Below, piece after piece: positions 29,656-40,000 of a stretch of 64,000 bases of DNA (the stretch's first letter is position 1; the number at the start of each line of letters is the position of its first letter). The stretch spans positions 1,947,501-2,011,500 of the forward strand of contig NZ_CP070982.1 of assembly GCF_018417595.1 (NCBI RefSeq). The letters are read 5' to 3'. A program made the position numbers and the translations under genes. Source of the stretch: Pseudomonas entomophila (lineage in GTDB: Bacteria > Pseudomonadota > Gammaproteobacteria > Pseudomonadales > Pseudomonadaceae). Under the pieces are notes generated by a model. The model saw only the letters and a program-made list of their open reading frames with translations. It had not been told where the DNA came from and searched no databases.

Positions 29656-31202
29656 ACCTGTGCATTCCCTGTGATTCCGTGGCCCGCGCGGTCGGTGCGG
29701 ACGCGGTGGCCGACGCCCTGGTGCTGGAAGCCGAACGCCGCCAGATGCCTTTGCGTATAAAACGCACCAGTGCCCGTGGCCTGTACTGGCTGGAACCGTT
29801 GCTGGAGCTGGAAACCGAAGCGGGTCGCCTGGGCTTCGGGCTGGTCACCGTCGAGGACGTTCCTGGCCTGCTTGACGCGCTGGCCAGCGACCCTGGCAGC
29901 CATGCGCTGGCGCTGGGGCTGGTGGAGCAGATTCCTTACCTCAAGACCCAGCAACGCCTGCTCTTCGCCCGTGCCGGTATCACCCGGCCGTTGTCGCTGG
30001 ACGACTACCACGCCAACGGCGGCTTCGAGGGGCTGCGCCAGGCCACGCTGATGGAGGGCGACGAAGTGGTCGCCGCCGTGCTCGACTCGGGGCTGCGCGG
30101 TCGCGGCGGCGCGGCCTTCCCGGCGGGCATCAAGTGGCGCACCGTGCGCCAGGCCCAGGCGGTGCGCAAGTATGTGGTGTGCAATGCCGACGAAGGCGAT
30201 TCCGGCACTTTCGCCGACCGCATGCTGATGGAGGGCGACCCGTTCCTGTTGATCGAAGGCATGATCATCGCCGGGCTGGCGGTGGGTGCCAGCCATGGCT
30301 ACATCTATGTGCGCTCGGAATACCCGGACGCCATTCGTGTGCTGAACGAAGCCATCCTGCTGGCCCGCGAAGCGGGTTATCTGGACGTCGCCGGCAACAG
30401 CCTGGCCTTCCACCTGGAGGTGCGGGTGGGGGCGGGGGCCTACATCTGCGGCGAGGAAACCGCGCTGCTCGAGTCGATCGAGGGCAAGCGTGGCATCGTC
30501 CGGGCCAAGCCGCCGCTGCCCGCGCTGGAAGGGCTGTTTGGTCAACCGACCCTGGTGCACAACGTGCTCACCCTGGCCTCGGTGCCGATCATCCTGGCCA
30601 AGGGGGCTGCCTTCTACCGTGATTTCGGCATGGGGCGTTCGCTTGGGACCTTGCCATTCCAGCTGGCGGGCAATGTCCTTCGCGGTGGGTTGGTGGAGCG
30701 AGCATTTGGCCTGACCTTGCGCGAGCTGGTTGAGGGCTACGGTGGCGGGACCGCCAGCGGCCGGCCGCTCAAGGCGGCGCAGGTTGGTGGCCCGCTGGGG
30801 GCCTGGGTGCCGCCCGCGAACTTCGACACGCCGCTGGACTACGAAGCGTTCGCCGCCATGGGCGCGATGCTCGGCCACGGTGGCGTGGTGGTCGCTGACG
30901 ACACCCTGGACATGGCCGGCATGGCTCGCTTCGCCCTGCAGTTCTGCGCCGAGGAGTCCTGCGGCAAGTGCACCCCGTGCCGGATTGGCTCGACCCGTGG
31001 CGTTGAGGTGATCGACCGCCTGATCGCCAGCACCGACCCGGCCTATCGACAAAGCCAGGCCGGGCTGCTGCGCGACCTGTGCGACACGATGCAGTACGGC
31101 TCGTTGTGCGCCATGGGCGGGATGACCCCATACCCGGTGGTCAGCGCCCTCGAACACTTCCCTGCCGATTTTGGTCTGGCCACTGCGGAGGCTGAGCGAT
31201 GA
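29649..31202 (+). CDS. fdsB: NAD-dependent formate dehydrogenase beta subunit (FdsB)
   Basis: 517 residues from ATG 29649. An N-terminal thioredoxin-like part is followed by the NuoF-type core. The FMN-binding loop is GLRGRGGAAFPAGIKW, the NADH-site stretch is GAYICGEETALLESIEGKRG, and the [4Fe-4S] ligands are ESCGKCTPCRIG plus a later Cys. It transfers electrons from formate oxidation to NAD+. The upstream open frame is an artefact of the fdsG overlap. Its stop overlaps the fdsA start by four bases. Confidence 0.93.
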   Translation: MLNLCIPCDSVARAVGADAVADALVLEAERRQMPLRIKRTSARGLYWLEPLLELETEAGRLGFGLVTVEDVPGLLDALASDPGSHALALGLVEQIPYLKTQQRLLFARAGITRPLSLDDYHANGGFEGLRQATLMEGDEVVAAVLDSGLRGRGGAAFPAGIKWRTVRQAQAVRKYVVCNADEGDSGTFADRMLMEGDPFLLIEGMIIAGLAVGASHGYIYVRSEYPDAIRVLNEAILLAREAGYLDVAGNSLAFHLEVRVGAGAYICGEETALLESIEGKRGIVRAKPPLPALEGLFGQPTLVHNVLTLASVPIILAKGAAFYRDFGMGRSLGTLPFQLAGNVLRGGLVERAFGLTLRELVEGYGGGTASGRPLKAAQVGGPLGAWVPPANFDTPLDYEAFAAMGAMLGHGGVVVADDTLDMAGMARFALQFCAEESCGKCTPCRIGSTRGVEVIDRLIASTDPAYRQSQAGLLRDLCDTMQYGSLCAMGGMTPYPVVSALEHFPADFGLATAEAER

Positions 31203-34078
31203 TCCACTACTTCGACCCCAGCAACGACATCGACCTGGGCACCCCCGCGCGCACCAGCGAGACGCAGGTCAGCCTGTCCATCGACGGCCGAGCGATCAGC
31301 GTGCCGGCCGGCACCTCGGTGATGCGCGCCGCCACGCTGCTTGGCACCACTATCCCGAAACTGTGCGCTACCGACAGCCTCGAAGCCTTCGGCTCTTGCC
31401 GCATGTGCATGGTCGAGATCGACGGCATGCGTGGCTACCCGGCGTCCTGCACCACGCCGGTCACCGAAGGCATGGTGGTGCGCACGCAGACACCGCGCCT
31501 GGCCGACCTGCGGCGCAACGTGATGGAGCTGTACATCTCCGACCACCCGCTGGATTGCCTCACCTGTTCGGCCAACGGCAACTGTGAGTTGCAGACCGTC
31601 GCCGGCCAGGTCGGCCTGCGCGAGGTGCGCTATGGCTACGAGGGCGCCAACCACCTGGCCGAACAGAAGGATGTGTCCAACCCGTACTTCGACTACGAGC
31701 CCAGCAAGTGCATCGTCTGCAACCGCTGTGTGCGTGCCTGCGAGGAGATTCAGGGCACCTTCGCCTTGACCATCACCGGGCGCGGTTTCGACTCGCGGGT
31801 GGCGGCGGCGGGTGGCGACGACTTTCTCGCTTCTGAATGCGTGTCGTGCGGTGCCTGTGTGCAGGCATGCCCCACCGCCACATTGAGCGAAAAGAGTCTG
31901 GTACAGATGGGGCAGCCCGAACGGGCGGTGATCACCACCTGCGCCTACTGTGGCGTGGGCTGCTCGTTCCGCGCCGAAATGAAAGGCGACCAGCTGGTGC
32001 GTATGGTCCCGGACAAGCAGGGCGGCGCCAACCATGGCCACGCCTGCGTCAAAGGTCGCTTTGCCTGGGGCTACGCGACTCATCCGGACCGCATCACCAA
32101 ACCCATGATCCGCAAGCGCCTGCAAGACCCTTGGCAGGAGGTCAGCTGGGACGAGGCGGTAACCTACGCCGCCAGCGAGTTCAGGCGCATCCAGCTCAAG
32201 TACGGGCGCGATTCCATCGGTGGTATCACTTCCAGCCGTTGCACCAACGAAGAGGCGTACCTGGTCCAGAAGCTGGTGCGCACGGCCTTCGGCAACAACA
32301 ACGTCGACACCTGCGCGCGGGTCTGCCATTCCCCCACCGGTTATGGCTTGAAGCAAACCCTGGGCGAGTCCGCCGGCACCCAGAGTTTCGACTCGGTGAT
32401 GCAGGCCGACGTGGTGCTGGTGATCGGCGCCAACCCCACCGACGCCCACCCGGTGTTCGGCTCCCAGCTCAAGCGCCGCCTGCGCCAGGGCGCGCGGCTG
32501 ATCGTCATCGACCCGCGGCGCATCGATCTGGTCGATTCGCCCCATGCCCGTGCCGAACTGCACCTGCAACTGCGCCCAGGTACCAACGTGGCCATGCTCA
32601 ATGCCCTGGCCCATGTGATCGTCACCGAAGGCCTGCTCGATCAGCGCTTCATCGACGCCCGCTGTGAAACCGAAGACTTCGCCCGTTGGCGCGACTTCGT
32701 CGCCCGTGCCGACAACGCCCCCGAAGTGCTAGGCCCGGTGTGCGGCGTGCCCGCCGAGCAGATCCGCGCCGCTGCCTGGCTGTACGCCACCGGCGGCAAC
32801 GCGGCGATCTACTACGGCCTGGGCGTCACCGAGCATAGCCAGGGCAGCACGGCGGTGATGGGCATCGCCAACCTGGCCATGGCCACCGGCAACATCGGCC
32901 GCGAAGGCGTAGGGGTGAACCCGCTGCGCGGGCAGAACAACGTGCAGGGCTCTTGCGACATGGGCTCGTTCCCCCATGAGCTGCCCGGCTACCGGCATAT
33001 TTCCAACGAAAGCGTGCGCGCCGAGTTCGAGCAGGCCTGGGGCGTAACCCTGCAACCCGACCCGGGCCTGCGCATCCCCAACATGTTCGAAGCGGCGCTG
33101 GACGGCAGTTTCAAGGCGCTGTACTGCCAGGGCGAGGACATCGCCCAGAGCGACCCCAACACCCAGCACGTCACTGCGGCATTGCTGGCCATGGAGTGCG
33201 TGGTGGTGCAGGACATCTTCCTCAACGAGACGGCCAAGTTCGCCCATGTGTTCCTGCCGGGCAGCTCGTTCCTGGAGAAGGACGGCACCTTCACCAACGC
33301 CGAGCGGCGCATCTCGCGGGTGCGCAAGGTAATGGAGCCGCTGGCCGGCAAGGCCGACTGGGAGGCCACCATGGCCCTGGCCGGCGCCCTGGGCTACGCC
33401 ATGGATTACCAGCATCCGTCGCAGATCATGGACGAGATCGCCCGCCTGACCCCGACCTTCCGCCGGGTCAGCTACGCCGAGCTCGACCGTCACGGCAGCC
33501 TGCAATGGCCGTGCAACGACGCCGCGCCCGATGGCACACCCACCATGCACATCGACCAGTTCGTGCGCGGCAAGGGGCGTTTCATGCTCACCGGCTACGT
33601 GCCTACCGACGAGAAGGTCAACACCCGCTACCCGCTGCTACTGACCACCGGGCGCATCCTCAGCCAGTACAACGTCGGCGCGCAGACACGGCGCACCCGC
33701 AACGTCGCCTGGCATGACGAGGATCGCCTGGAGATCCACCCCACCGATGCTGAAAGCCGTGGCATCAGCGAGGGTGACTGGGTGGGTATCGGCAGCCGCT
33801 CCGGGCAGAGCGTGCTGCGCGCCAAAGTCAGTACTCGAGTGGCGCCGGGGGTGGTGTACACCACCTTCCATTTCCCCGAGTCCGGCGCCAACGTGATTAC
33901 CACCGACAACTCCGACTGGGCCACCAACTGCCCGGAATACAAGGTCACCGCGGTGGAGGTGGTGAAGGTGTTCCAGCCGTCGGAATGGCAGAAGCGCTAC
34001 CAGCGTTTCAGTGACGAGCAGCGGCGCTTGCTCAAGGAACGACGCCACGCCGAAGCGAAGGAGGAGGTGCGCCGATGA
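31199..34078 (+). CDS. fdsA: molybdenum-dependent formate dehydrogenase alpha subunit (FdsA)
   Basis: 959 residues. In order it shows an N-terminal [2Fe-2S] ferredoxin domain (FGSCRMCMVEIDG) and a His-Cys cluster (HPLDCLTCSANGNC). Two [4Fe-4S] motifs follow (CIVCNRCVRACE, CVSCGACVQACP), then the molybdopterin domain with its own cluster (CAYCGVGCSF...HACVKGRF). The Mo ligand is a cysteine, not selenocysteine, in CARVCHSPTGYGL. The C-terminal bis-MGD binding domain is complete. It oxidises formate to CO2 in the cytoplasm. ATGA overlaps join it to fdsB and fdsD. Confidence 0.95.
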   Translation: MIHYFDPSNDIDLGTPARTSETQVSLSIDGRAISVPAGTSVMRAATLLGTTIPKLCATDSLEAFGSCRMCMVEIDGMRGYPASCTTPVTEGMVVRTQTPRLADLRRNVMELYISDHPLDCLTCSANGNCELQTVAGQVGLREVRYGYEGANHLAEQKDVSNPYFDYEPSKCIVCNRCVRACEEIQGTFALTITGRGFDSRVAAAGGDDFLASECVSCGACVQACPTATLSEKSLVQMGQPERAVITTCAYCGVGCSFRAEMKGDQLVRMVPDKQGGANHGHACVKGRFAWGYATHPDRITKPMIRKRLQDPWQEVSWDEAVTYAASEFRRIQLKYGRDSIGGITSSRCTNEEAYLVQKLVRTAFGNNNVDTCARVCHSPTGYGLKQTLGESAGTQSFDSVMQADVVLVIGANPTDAHPVFGSQLKRRLRQGARLIVIDPRRIDLVDSPHARAELHLQLRPGTNVAMLNALAHVIVTEGLLDQRFIDARCETEDFARWRDFVARADNAPEVLGPVCGVPAEQIRAAAWLYATGGNAAIYYGLGVTEHSQGSTAVMGIANLAMATGNIGREGVGVNPLRGQNNVQGSCDMGSFPHELPGYRHISNESVRAEFEQAWGVTLQPDPGLRIPNMFEAALDGSFKALYCQGEDIAQSDPNTQHVTAALLAMECVVVQDIFLNETAKFAHVFLPGSSFLEKDGTFTNAERRISRVRKVMEPLAGKADWEATMALAGALGYAMDYQHPSQIMDEIARLTPTFRRVSYAELDRHGSLQWPCNDAAPDGTPTMHIDQFVRGKGRFMLTGYVPTDEKVNTRYPLLLTTGRILSQYNVGAQTRRTRNVAWHDEDRLEIHPTDAESRGISEGDWVGIGSRSGQSVLRAKVSTRVAPGVVYTTFHFPESGANVITTDNSDWATNCPEYKVTAVEVVKVFQPSEWQKRYQRFSDEQRRLLKERRHAEAKEEVRR

Positions 34079-34287
34079 GCAACGACAACCTGGTGAAGAT
34101 GGCCAACCAGATCGCTCACTACTTCGACAGCGAGCCGGATCATGCGAAGGCGGTGCAGGGTGTAAGGCAGCATCTGCAGAGCTTCTGGACGCCGGCGATG
34201 CGTCGGCATTTGGGTGAGCGGTTGCAGGCCGAGGGCGGCGAGGGGCTGGATGTGTTGGTGCGCGAGGCGCTTCAGCCGGTGGTTTGA
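34075..34287 (+). CDS. fdsD: formate dehydrogenase delta subunit (FdsD)
   Basis: 70 residues, normal for FdsD. MSNDNLVKMANQIAHYFD and the following helices with FWTPAMRRHL are family hallmarks. It is needed for assembly or stability of the complex. It overlaps fdsA by four bases and ends the operon. The sulfurtransferase gene fdsC (FdhD type), often beside it in other bacteria, is not in this window. Confidence 0.88.
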   Translation: MSNDNLVKMANQIAHYFDSEPDHAKAVQGVRQHLQSFWTPAMRRHLGERLQAEGGEGLDVLVREALQPVV

Positions 34288-34310
34288 TTGTCTTGCTGAT
34301 TCACGCCTGC

Positions 34311-34433
34311 CCCTGTAGGAGCGGCCTTGAGCCGCGAAAGGGCTGCGTAGCGGCCCCAGGATTTCAGGGGCGAGCAAAGATCGTCGGGGCCGCTTTGCGG
34401 CCCTTTCGCGGCGCAAGGCCGCTCCTACAGGGG
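34311..34433. repeat. REP pair after fdsD
   Basis: CCCCTGTAGGAGCGGCCTTG... and ...AAGGCCGCTCCTACAGGGG are inverted; each arm also carries AAAGGGC and GCGGCCC pieces, giving a stem of about 45 bp. It lies between the convergent fdsD and GNAT genes. Confidence 0.85.
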
Positions 34434-34483
34434 GCACGTAAGGGTTAGGGGCTTGCCCCGCGATAGGGTGCTGGAATTCCGGC

Positions 34484-34903
34484 TCAATCGCACCGCCAGA
34501 AATAGACGTGCTCTGGATCCCCTTCGTCGAGGTGTTCGACCACCCCACTCTCGACAAACCCCTGGCGCTCCAGCAGCCGGCGCATCGGCGCGTTGGAGCG
34601 ATTGGTCGAAGTGAACAGCTTCTGCCCCCCGCATTCGGCCTGTATGTGGCCCACCAGCGCTACCCCCAGCCCGCTGCGCCGATGGCTTTCGCCAACCATC
34701 AGCATCTCGATGAACGCACAGCCGAAAAAGTGCCGGTGCATCACCGCATACGCGGCTACCGCACCGTCAACCTCGGCTACCAGGCAAAGGTACTGCCCGA
34801 GCCAGGCGGCGATCTGTCCAGCGCGTCGCGGGTCGTGTCGGGCGACGCTGTCGATGGCGATCAGGGCTGGGAGGTCCTTTGATTCAGCAACGCGAATGTG
34901 CAT
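34484..34903 (-). CDS. GNAT family N-acetyltransferase
   Basis: 139 residues starting MHIRVAESKDLPALIAIDSV. The acetyl-CoA pyrophosphate loop is RRSGLGVALV within MLMVGESHRRSGLGVALVGH, and the C-terminus NRSNAPMRRLLERQGFVESG is typical of RimI-like enzymes. The start at 34903 was chosen over a frame running to 35221 because homology begins there. The substrate is unknown. Confidence 0.82.
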   Translation of the reverse strand: MHIRVAESKDLPALIAIDSVARHDPRRAGQIAAWLGQYLCLVAEVDGAVAAYAVMHRHFFGCAFIEMLMVGESHRRSGLGVALVGHIQAECGGQKLFTSTNRSNAPMRRLLERQGFVESGVVEHLDEGDPEHVYFWRCD

Positions 34904-34997
34904 GGTTCGGCTCTTGGCTGGAGATTTTGCAAATATGGGTGTGCAAGGCTCATGGTTGTATCTGCGCAACGTCGGCGATCTTGCTGGCGCTACTCGC

Positions 34998-35021
34998 GTA
35001 GGAGCCGGCTTGCCGGCGAAG
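34998..35021. repeat. single half-element of the GTAGGAGCCGGCTTGCCGGCGAA repeat
   Basis: GTAGGAGCCGGCTTGCCGGC followed by GAA, a short hairpin with arms GCCGGC. The same unit occurs in inverted pair form at 52755-52801 and as a variant near 49490. It is a REP class distinct from the AGCGGC type. Confidence 0.65.
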
Positions 35022-35117
35022 AGGCCGGAACAGGCAAAGATGAAAAGTCCGTCATGAATGCGAGGGTGATTCTGTGCCAATGCTACGCTCGCGGAAACAT
35101 CTCGACGGACATCCACC

Positions 35118-36935
35118 ATGGACATGAACTGGCACCAGGCCCTGCAAGAGAGTCTGAGCTGGCTGGCAATCGCCTCTTTGATCACCCTCGTCGGCTTCAC
35201 CGCCGCTGCCGCACTGGCCATACGCTGTACCCGATGGGGCAGCCAGTTCTGGCAGCTCGCCGGGCCCTATTTCAGTTTCACGCGCAGTTGGCGGCCATTG
35301 CTGGCCTTCGCCTTGCTGCTGGTGCTGACGCTGTTCTCGGTACGCCTGAACGTGCTGTTCTCGTTCTGGTACAACGGCTTCTACAGCGCCCTGCAGGGCC
35401 TCGACCAGACCGCCTTCTGGTACCTGCTCGGGGTGTTCGCGGTGCTGGCCACCATCCACGTGCTGCGTTCGCTGTTCACCTTCTACGTGACCCAGGCCTT
35501 CAACATCCACTGGCGAGTCTGGCTGACCGAGCGCCTGAGCGCCGACTGGATGCGCGGTGACGCCTACTACCGTGGGCAGTTCCTCGCGGAGCCGGTGGAC
35601 AACCCCGACCAGCGTATCGAACTGGACATCAACGCCTTCGTCTCCGGCTCCGTGTCCCTGGCACTGGGGGCGGTGAGCGCGCTGGTCTCGCTGGTAGCCT
35701 TCACCGGAATTCTCTGGGGCCTGTCGGCGCCGTTGACGGTGGCCGGCATCGAAGTACCGCGGGCGATGGTGTTCGCCGTGTACGTCTATGTGCTGATCGC
35801 CACCTGGATTGCCTTTCGCCTCGGCAAGCCGCTGATTCGCCTGAACTTCCTCAACGAGAAGCTCACCGCCAACTTCCGTTACGCGCTGATGCGCCTGCGC
35901 GAGAACGCCGAGAACATCGCTTTCTATCAAGGTGGGCAGGTGGAGCGCGGCACCTTGCTGACGCGCTTCTTCGCCCTGATCGGCAATGCCTGGGCGCTGG
36001 TGTTCCGGAACCTGAAGTTCAGCGGCTTCAACCTGGGCATCAGCCAGGTCGCCGTGGTGTTCCCGTTCATTCTCCAGGCACCGCGGTTCTTCAGCGGCGC
36101 GATCAAGCTTGGCGACGTGATGCAGACCTCCCAGGCGTTCGGCCAGGTGCAGGATTCGCTGTCGTTCTTCCGAGAGTCCTACGACACCTTCGCCCAGTAC
36201 CGCGCCACCCTCGACCGTCTGACCGGCTTCCTCGACGCCAACCAGCAGGCCAGTGCCTTGCCCCGGGTGTTCAGCGAGGACCAGCCGCGTGCCCTGGATA
36301 TCAGCGGGTTGCAAGTGATGCGCCCTGATGGCCATGCCCTGATCGCCGACCTCGACCTGAGCCTGCAGGCCGGCCAGGCCTTGCTGATCAAAGGCCCGTC
36401 GGGCAGTGGCAAGACCACATTGCTGCGTGCCCTGGCGGGGCTGTGGCCCTATGCCGAGGGTGAGGTAAGGCGACCCATGGGCAAGCAGGCGTTGTTCCTG
36501 TCCCAGCGCCCGTACTTGCCGCTGGGTGACCTGCGTACTGCCATCGCCTACCCGGCGGATGCCACGCCCGAGGATGATGCGCGCATGCAGCAGGCCCTGC
36601 GCCAGGTCAACCTGGCGCACCTGGCCGAGCGCCTGGATACCCCCAACGACTGGGCGCATATCCTCTCGGTGGGCGAGCAGCAGCGCCTGGCGTTTGCCCG
36701 GGTGCTGTTCAACCAGCCGCAGGTGGTGTTCCTCGACGAGTCCACCTCGGCGATGGATGAGGGGTTGGAGCACGCGCTGTATTCACTGCTGCGCACGGAG
36801 ATGCCGGCGACATTGCTGGTCAGTGTCGGGCATCGCAGTACGTTGTCCGGGTTCCATACGCACCGTCTGGATGTGGACGGGCAGGGGGGCTGGTCCCTGC
36901 TGGAGCAGCAACCTGCGGTTGGAACGCCTGCCTGA
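35118..36935 (+). CDS. SbmA/YddA-type ABC transporter, fused permease and ATPase
   Basis: 605 residues. The N-terminal half has six membrane helices of the SbmA/BacA (ABC_membrane_2) type: LFSFWYNGFYSALQGLDQ, FNIHWRVWLTERLSADWM and NPDQRIELDINAF. The C-terminal ATPase has Walker A GPSGSGKTT, signature LSVGEQQR and Walker B VVFLDES. Close families include YddA and the vitamin B12/peptide transporters of Mycobacterium; the cargo here is unknown. ATG 35118 was chosen; ATG 35124 is also possible. It is transcribed divergently from the GNAT gene. Confidence 0.85.
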   Translation: MDMNWHQALQESLSWLAIASLITLVGFTAAAALAIRCTRWGSQFWQLAGPYFSFTRSWRPLLAFALLLVLTLFSVRLNVLFSFWYNGFYSALQGLDQTAFWYLLGVFAVLATIHVLRSLFTFYVTQAFNIHWRVWLTERLSADWMRGDAYYRGQFLAEPVDNPDQRIELDINAFVSGSVSLALGAVSALVSLVAFTGILWGLSAPLTVAGIEVPRAMVFAVYVYVLIATWIAFRLGKPLIRLNFLNEKLTANFRYALMRLRENAENIAFYQGGQVERGTLLTRFFALIGNAWALVFRNLKFSGFNLGISQVAVVFPFILQAPRFFSGAIKLGDVMQTSQAFGQVQDSLSFFRESYDTFAQYRATLDRLTGFLDANQQASALPRVFSEDQPRALDISGLQVMRPDGHALIADLDLSLQAGQALLIKGPSGSGKTTLLRALAGLWPYAEGEVRRPMGKQALFLSQRPYLPLGDLRTAIAYPADATPEDDARMQQALRQVNLAHLAERLDTPNDWAHILSVGEQQRLAFARVLFNQPQVVFLDESTSAMDEGLEHALYSLLRTEMPATLLVSVGHRSTLSGFHTHRLDVDGQGGWSLLEQQPAVGTPA

Positions 36936-36971
36936 TACCGCACACCTGCGCTATCGCCCCAGGGTGGCCCC

Positions 36972-37058
36972 CTGTAGGAGCGGCTTCAGCCGCGATCACC
37001 CGCGAAGCGGGTGCCAGGCACCGCGTTGCCTGCATCGCGGCTAAAGCCGCTCCTACAG
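36972..37058. repeat. REP pair at the left edge of the CDI remnant
   Basis: CTGTAGGAGCGGCTTCAGCC... with ...GGCTAAAGCCGCTCCTACAG and the standard inner hairpin. Directly after its last base the coding sequence of the truncated cdiA gene begins, so this repeat marks a deletion or insertion junction. Confidence 0.88.
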
Positions 37059-40000
37059 CCGGGCGTATTGCCGCTGGCAAGGAAGCACTTCCCGATCCCC
37101 CATTCCCCCCAAGGTCAGCACACTGACTTCCTCGACAGCGCGGCCCGCATCGAGGCGGCCAACGACCTGAGCGTCAAGGCCGGGCGCGACGTCATCAACC
37201 GCGCCAGCGTGCTGCAGAGTGGCCGCGACCTGACCCTGGGCGTGGTCGAGCAGGTCGGCAGCCATGCCAGCACGACGACCCGCCACAACAGCTCGACGAT
37301 CACCCAGCATGGCTCCACGGTCCTGGCCGGGCGCGACCTGTCGGCGGTCGCCGGCCGGGACCTGGCGGCGATCGCCAGCCAGATCGAAGCCAAGCGCGAC
37401 GTGGCGATGTCGGCCGGTGCCGGCCTGAGCCTGATCTCGGCGGCCAACGAGCAGCATTCGGAGGTCAACACCAAGAAGGTCAAGGCGCGCGAAGACCACG
37501 TGCAGCAGGTGTCCACCACCGTCAAGGCCGGTGGCGACGTCGCCCTGATCGCTGGCCAGGACCTGGCGATGAGCGCCAGCCGGGTCGAGGCGGGGGACGA
37601 GGCCTACCTGGTCGCCGGCGGCCGGCTGGGCCTGCTGGCGGCCGAAGACAGCGACTACTCGCTGTATGACAAGAAAAAGAAGGGCAGCTTCGGCAGCAAG
37701 AAGACCCAGCGTGACGAAGTGACCAAGGTGACCCAGGTTGGCAGCGAGGTCACCAGCGGCGGCAACCAGACCCTGCAGAGCGGCGGCGACCAGCTGTACC
37801 AGGCGGCCAAGCTCGACAGCGGCCAGGACATCACCATCGCCAGCGGCGGCGCGGTCACCTTCGAAGCGGTCAAGGACCTGCACCAGGAGAGCCACCAGAA
37901 GAGCAAGAGCGACCTGGCGTGGACCAGTGCCAAAGGCAAAGGCCACACCGACGAGACCCTGCGCCAGACGCAGATGGTCGCCCAGGGCGAACTGGCGATC
38001 AGAGCGGTCGATGGCCTGAACATCGACATCAAGCAGATTGACCAGAAGTCGGTGCACCAGGCGATCGACGCCATGGTCCAGGCCGATCCCAAGCTGGCCT
38101 GGCTCAAGGACGCCGAGCAGCGTGGCGATGTGGACTGGCGCCAGGTCCAGGAGCTGCATGACAGCTTCAAGTACAGCAATTCCAGCCTCGGCCAAGGGGC
38201 CATGCTGGCGATCATCATTATCGTGACCGTGTTGACGGCCGGGGCCGCCAGTACGGCGGTAGGTTCTGCTGCGGGTGCCACGGCGGGGTCCGGTTCGGCA
38301 ATGGCGGCGGCAGGCACCGCCACGGCTGCGACCACGACCACCGCCACGGCCGCCGCTGCGACCACGACCACCGCCACGGCCGCCGCTGCGACCACGGCCG
38401 CTGCGAGCACCGCAGCGACGGCTGCCGCGACCACGGCTGCCGCTACTACCGCTGCGACCACCGCCGCGACCACTACGGTGGCCGCTGGCTGGGGCAATGT
38501 CATGGCCTCCTCGGTGCTGACGGGGATGGCCAGCAACGGCGCGGTCAGCTTCATCAACAACGGCGGCAACCTGGGCGCGACGTTCAAGGATGTCACCTCG
38601 AGCCAGAGCCTGCGCGGCTATGCCTCGGGCGCGCTGACCGCAGGCTTTACTGCCGGCGTGCTGGACAACGCGTTCGGGGTCACGGGGGACAACGTCAACC
38701 GGGTGACCAAGGGCTTCGACCTCAGCAAGCTGTCCGATATCGGCAAGTTCACTGCCTATTCGGCTGCCCAGGGCGCTGCCCAGGCGTCGTTCAACACCGC
38801 ACTGCAGGGTGGCAGCCTCACGGACAACCTGCGCAACTCCCTGGTCTCCCAGGCGCAAGGCGTGCTGCGTGGCGTCGCGTTCAATGCCGTGGGTGACTTT
38901 GCCAGAGATCAGAACTGGGCGAACGCCAGCATCGAGAAGACCGCGCTGCATGCGTTGGTTGGCGGCCTGCTCAGCGAGGCCGCGGGCAAGGGCTTTGCCA
39001 CCGGCGCGCTGGCGGCCGGCGCCAACGAGGCGATGAGCGAAAGCTTGAGCAAGCTGGTCAAGGGTGACAAGCAACTGGAGTTGATGGCCTCGCAGTTGGT
39101 CGGTTTGACCTCGGCGGCGATGGTGGGTGGCGACCTGCAGACCGGGATCGACATCGCCAAGGATGCGACGGCGTACAACCGCCAGTTGCACCCTGAGGAG
39201 AAGCGCCTGATCAAGGAGAAGGCGGCTGAACTGACGCGTGAGCGTGGGCAGCCGAAGCTGGAGGGGTTCACCTGGGAGGAGTTGTTGACCCTGGCCAGCG
39301 ACAGTCAGCTGGACAACAGTGCCGAGCGTAAATACAACGCCCTGCGCGCCCAACTGCAGGCCAGTTCGCAACAAGGCAACCCACTGACCGCGAAGTTCGA
39401 AAGCGACATGGACTTCGCCAATTCGGTCGTGCGGCAGATGAGCGAGCAGGGCACGCCGCTGCACTGGAAGGATGGCTCGGTCATCACCGCGCATGGCAAG
39501 GAGGTACGAGCGTTCCAGGCGACAGCCGAGCAGAAGGCGGACAGCCAGTTGTTTGCCAGCAATGGCAGCGGCAGTTTCGGGCCCATCAGTGGCAACCTGC
39601 AGGGCGATGCCGAGCGCTTCGGTGCGGGGACGGCGCTGAAGCGCCACTCCGAAATCGGCCTGTTCAATGGCTCCAGTGATGCATCCGATACGACGATGCA
39701 GCGTGTCCGGGACTCGACCATTGGCGGGTTGAAGGACTTCACCCTGCTGGATGTGGTGCCATTGGGCCGTGCGGCCAGTGTTGGCGGAAAAGCGGTTGCC
39801 GCCGTCGAAGCCAAGGTCGCGGAGCAGATGGGGGAGGCTGTCCTGAAGGGCGGTGCGACCTACGTTGAGAGCAAAGTCATCCAGGCCAATACCACGGTAC
39901 AGCTGAGCGTGGCGGTGACGCTGGCGGGCGGGAAGGTGCTGCCCAAAGGCAGTGTGGTGACGGTGGCCGACGATACGATGAAGGTCGTTTACCCGAATGG

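Noticed and set aside
29364..32614. Minus-strand open frames of about 520-600 codons under fdsB and fdsA
   Set aside because: Antisense shadows of high-GC genes; the plus strand carries all cofactor motifs.
38275..38520. Arg/Pro-rich ORF in another frame of the cdiA repeat tract
   Set aside because: Low-complexity shadow of the Ala/Thr tract.
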